This document shows positions 7,202 to 8,840 of a DNA stretch of 8,840 bases, in pieces. The stretch spans positions 1 through 8,840 of the forward strand of contig CALDEO010000213.1 of NCBI GenBank assembly GCA_937942465.1, given 5' to 3'. Position 1 is the first letter of the stretch, and each line of letters opens with the position of its first letter. The notes beneath the pieces are model-generated. The model was not told the DNA's origin. It saw nothing but the letters and a program-made list of their open reading frames with translations, and made no database searches. The position numbers and the translations under genes were made by a program. Source of the DNA: an uncultured Saprospiraceae bacterium. Its GTDB lineage: Bacteria > Bacteroidota > Bacteroidia > Chitinophagales > Saprospiraceae.

Positions 7202-7719
7202 TTTGGACTTGTGATTTGATTGCGCAACATCTGCTTAGCCCTTGCGAGCTGTGATCTAGATGCGGATTTGGTAATACCTAAGTAGCTTGAAATTTCGCCG
7301 TGATCAAAGCCATCTTTAACTAGATTAAAAACGGTCTTATATCCCAATGGCAACTTATCTATCATGGCAACGATATCGTGCTTCTCAAATTCGTCTTTGA
7401 CCCTCGGGTCCTCCTGAACATGATACTCCATCGAATCAATATGAACGATCTTAATATCCTTCTTTCTAAATCCCTTCAAGATCGTAAATAGGCCGAGTTT
7501 TCTAAACCATGGTATGAACTCTCCCTTGCTCGCATCGTAGCCCTTAAGAGAGACAAACATCTCACTATAGATCTCCTGGAGCATATCCTCCATATCCGTA
7601 TCTAGCAATCGATATCTACGGCACAAAACCACCATATAAGGAAGCGTCAGATTATAGAGCTCCTCGTATGCCTTTCGGTCCTTTTTGAGGCAACGTGCTA
7701 TTAATAAATTATCGATCAT
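7186..7719 (-). CDS. ECF-family RNA polymerase sigma factor
   Basis: This 177-residue sigma-70 factor of the extracytoplasmic type has only regions 2 and 4. Region 2 covers about 8-85. It includes the core-binding part around DMEDMLQEIYSEMF (42-55) and the -10-recognition part through YDASKGEFIPWFRKLGLFTI. Region 4 covers about 115-168, with the helix-turn-helix HGEISSYLGITKSASRSQLARAK that reads the -35 element. Length and order are normal for the group. The stop overlaps the next gene, so the two are translated together, which in Bacteroidota typically marks a sigma factor with its membrane regulator. The start ATG at 7717-7719 is the first of the frame and is preceded by an A-rich leader without a clear Shine-Dalgarno, as is usual here. 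Only 35 bases separate it from palindromic element C. Confidence 0.93.
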   Translation of the reverse strand: MIDNLLIARCLKKDRKAYEELYNLTLPYMVVLCRRYRLLDTDMEDMLQEIYSEMFVSLKGYDASKGEFIPWFRKLGLFTILKGFRKKDIKIVHIDSMEYHVQEDPRVKDEFEKHDIVAMIDKLPLGYKTVFNLVKDGFDHGEISSYLGITKSASRSQLARAKQMLRNQITSPKCQSL

Positions 7720-7754
7720 CTAGTAGATTTTAATTTTTCGTTTTACATCATTTT

Positions 7755-7916
7755 ATACGAATTGAGATACTTACTGTCTCATATAATATCTAAGGGAAAT
7801 GATTTAAGATTAAGGCAGAAAACACAGGCGTAACCGTAGTTACGACGAGGCTTTCTAACGCGAATATTAGATTATTTAGCTCATATTAGTGCGACATTAA
7901 GTGCCTCATTTCGTAT
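7755..7916 (+). repeat. 162-bp palindromic element, copy C, in the sigma gene leader
   Basis: This copy runs from ATAC (7755-7758) to GTAT (7913-7916), again exactly 162 bp. Both ends open ATACGAA(T/A)TGAG when read inward. The arms stay complementary in blocks to the tip CGTAAC-CGTA-GTTACG (7829-7844), a perfect 6-bp stem. The core reads CCGTAGTTACG, then TTTCTAACG, in the same columns as copies A and B. In the family phase it carries stops at codons 13, 16 and 45, with codons 17-44 open (core TGVTVVTTRLSNANI), so it is the most decayed copy as coding sequence. It lies 25 bases beyond the stop of the upstream lipoprotein gene and 35 bases before the sigma start codon. A transcript coming from upstream would have to pass through this hairpin. 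Confidence 0.85.
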
Positions 7917-7941
7917 GAGTTCATCGTGAAAGTTGCATACA

Positions 7942-8739
7942 CTATTCATAAAAATAATCTTTCTTTCCCAAAAATATAGATTCATTCAAGGTTGGATATA
8001 TTCTCGTCGCTTCTGATGAAGTCGGATAACCATCTACATTATATTCATACGTATATGTCAGATAGTTGCCACCACGATCATAAATCTCTACCCCATTGAC
8101 CAATGGTTTTTGATACAAATACAACTGTACCTCCAAGTCAAATCCACTAAACTGATGCCACTTATCATTATACGTATAATCACCATAATACTGGCTCAGA
8201 TACGTGTAACCCGGATAGCTCTCACGTATTCTAGTCCCGTCATCATCATTGGCATACAATAGGTTGTTGTCTACATCAAACTCTGGACTAAATGCCGGCT
8301 CAAATCCATCCTGATAAAAGAGCTCTACTCTGAAGTTATCTTTATCTTCATAGTTTTTAAACGTCATCGTAGCATCTTCATATTGCGGATGAAAACTAGT
8401 AATCACGAGATCCGCTCCTTGATAATTTATAAAAGTCTCGTCACTGCCTGAATAGACTCGGGATAGTTTATCATTTTCGTATTCAAAGTATTTGTAGTAT
8501 GTATCGTAGTAGACGGAGTCCGTCTCTTCAACATATTGATATACCTCGTACTGTATTTCTATTAGTTTGTCATTTTCATAATAATACCTTGTCAGGTCTT
8601 GTCCATCTTGCTTTATAGTACTGAGCTTAGGAGCTGACCGCTCTTCAGGATTCGTTGTAGCATTAGACTCTTTACTACAAGAGTTCAATACGATTAGGGA
8701 ACTAAGACAAAACATTAAGAACATTGCTGAATACTTCAT
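7942..8739 (-). CDS. Tyrosine-rich lipoprotein, DUF4595-like, function unknown
   Basis: The 265-residue protein starts with a lipoprotein signal peptide, lipobox L-N-S-C at 18-21, so Cys21 is probably lipidated and the protein anchored in the periplasm or at the cell surface. The mature part is acidic and rich in Tyr and Asp. It carries loose repeats of the kind Y-x-Y-E/D-N-D-K-L: YYYENDKLIEI near 52, YFEYENDKLSRV near 84, DYTYNDKW near 188, and YTYEYNVDGYPTSSE near 230. Such YxYN-DG-YP strands are typical of Bacteroidota lipoproteins of the DUF4595 type and distantly of YD-repeat proteins, which form beta-sheet hairpins. I see no enzymatic motif. It is encoded upstream of, and in the same direction as, the sigma factor, but element C separates them. 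The ATG at 8737-8739 is the first start that includes the whole signal peptide. Confidence 0.75.
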   Translation of the reverse strand: MKYSAMFLMFCLSSLIVLNSCSKESNATTNPEERSAPKLSTIKQDGQDLTRYYYENDKLIEIQYEVYQYVEETDSVYYDTYYKYFEYENDKLSRVYSGSDETFINYQGADLVITSFHPQYEDATMTFKNYEDKDNFRVELFYQDGFEPAFSPEFDVDNNLLYANDDDGTRIRESYPGYTYLSQYYGDYTYNDKWHQFSGFDLEVQLYLYQKPLVNGVEIYDRGGNYLTYTYEYNVDGYPTSSEATRIYPTLNESIFLGKKDYFYE

Positions 8740-8840
8740 AATTGAGTTTTAATTTCAGGAAATACACTTCCTTACTTATACAATTACCAAGCTTTCGCTA
8801 AACGCTGCAAATAGCAACTAGAAAATCAATAAAACATCCA

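Noticed and set aside
289..7916. The three repeats as a CRISPR array, integron attC sites or ordinary MITEs
   Set aside because: The copies are kilobases apart, in both orientations, without regular spacers. They lack the attC GTTRRRY ends, and copy B shows no target duplication as a DDE-type MITE would.

Overview
The window looks like chromosomal DNA from a marine Bacteroidota. It has low GC, a secreted protein ending in a type IX secretion (T9SS) sorting domain, two lipoproteins with short hydrophobic leaders, leaders with no strong Shine-Dalgarno, a PL7-type alginate lyase, and an ECF sigma factor coupled to a membrane/beta-barrel protein.

Layout: 1-144 is the 3' end of an unrecognised + strand gene closed by a hairpin. 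145-753 is intergenic and holds palindromic element copy A (289-450). 754-1809 is a lipoprotein alginate lyase (+). 1868-1907 is a strong hairpin shared as a terminator with the convergent gene at 1942-4707 (-), a large Asp-box beta-propeller protein exported by T9SS. 4708-5221 is intergenic, with a small coding-like scrap and an inverted repeat. 5222-5758 (+) is a small cupin gene split by element copy B (5393-5554). 5843-7201 and 7186-7719 (-) form an overlapping pair: sigma factor first, then a single-TM protein with a C-terminal barrel. Copy C (7755-7916) sits in the sigma gene's leader. 7942-8739 (-) is a tyrosine-rich lipoprotein.

The main discovery is a family of three diverged palindromic elements, each exactly 162 bp (54 codons). 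They align end to end without gaps, start with ATAC and end with GTAT, have imperfect inverted arms over nearly their whole length, and share a core around TAGCCGTAGCTAC followed by TTTCTAACG. By hand count they are only about 55-60 % identical. Copy B lies exactly between two codons of the cupin gene with no visible target duplication, and removing it restores a complete cupin. Copy A is open through all 54 codons in one phase, and the other copies read partly in the same phase with similar peptides. The pattern resembles the Rickettsia palindromic elements (selfish repeats that insert in frame into genes), but in Bacteroidota. That parallel is inference.

The genes do not form one pathway. 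The alginate lyase and the T9SS protein fit a polymer-degrading surface lifestyle. The sigma/membrane pair is a probable envelope-sensing regulatory unit.
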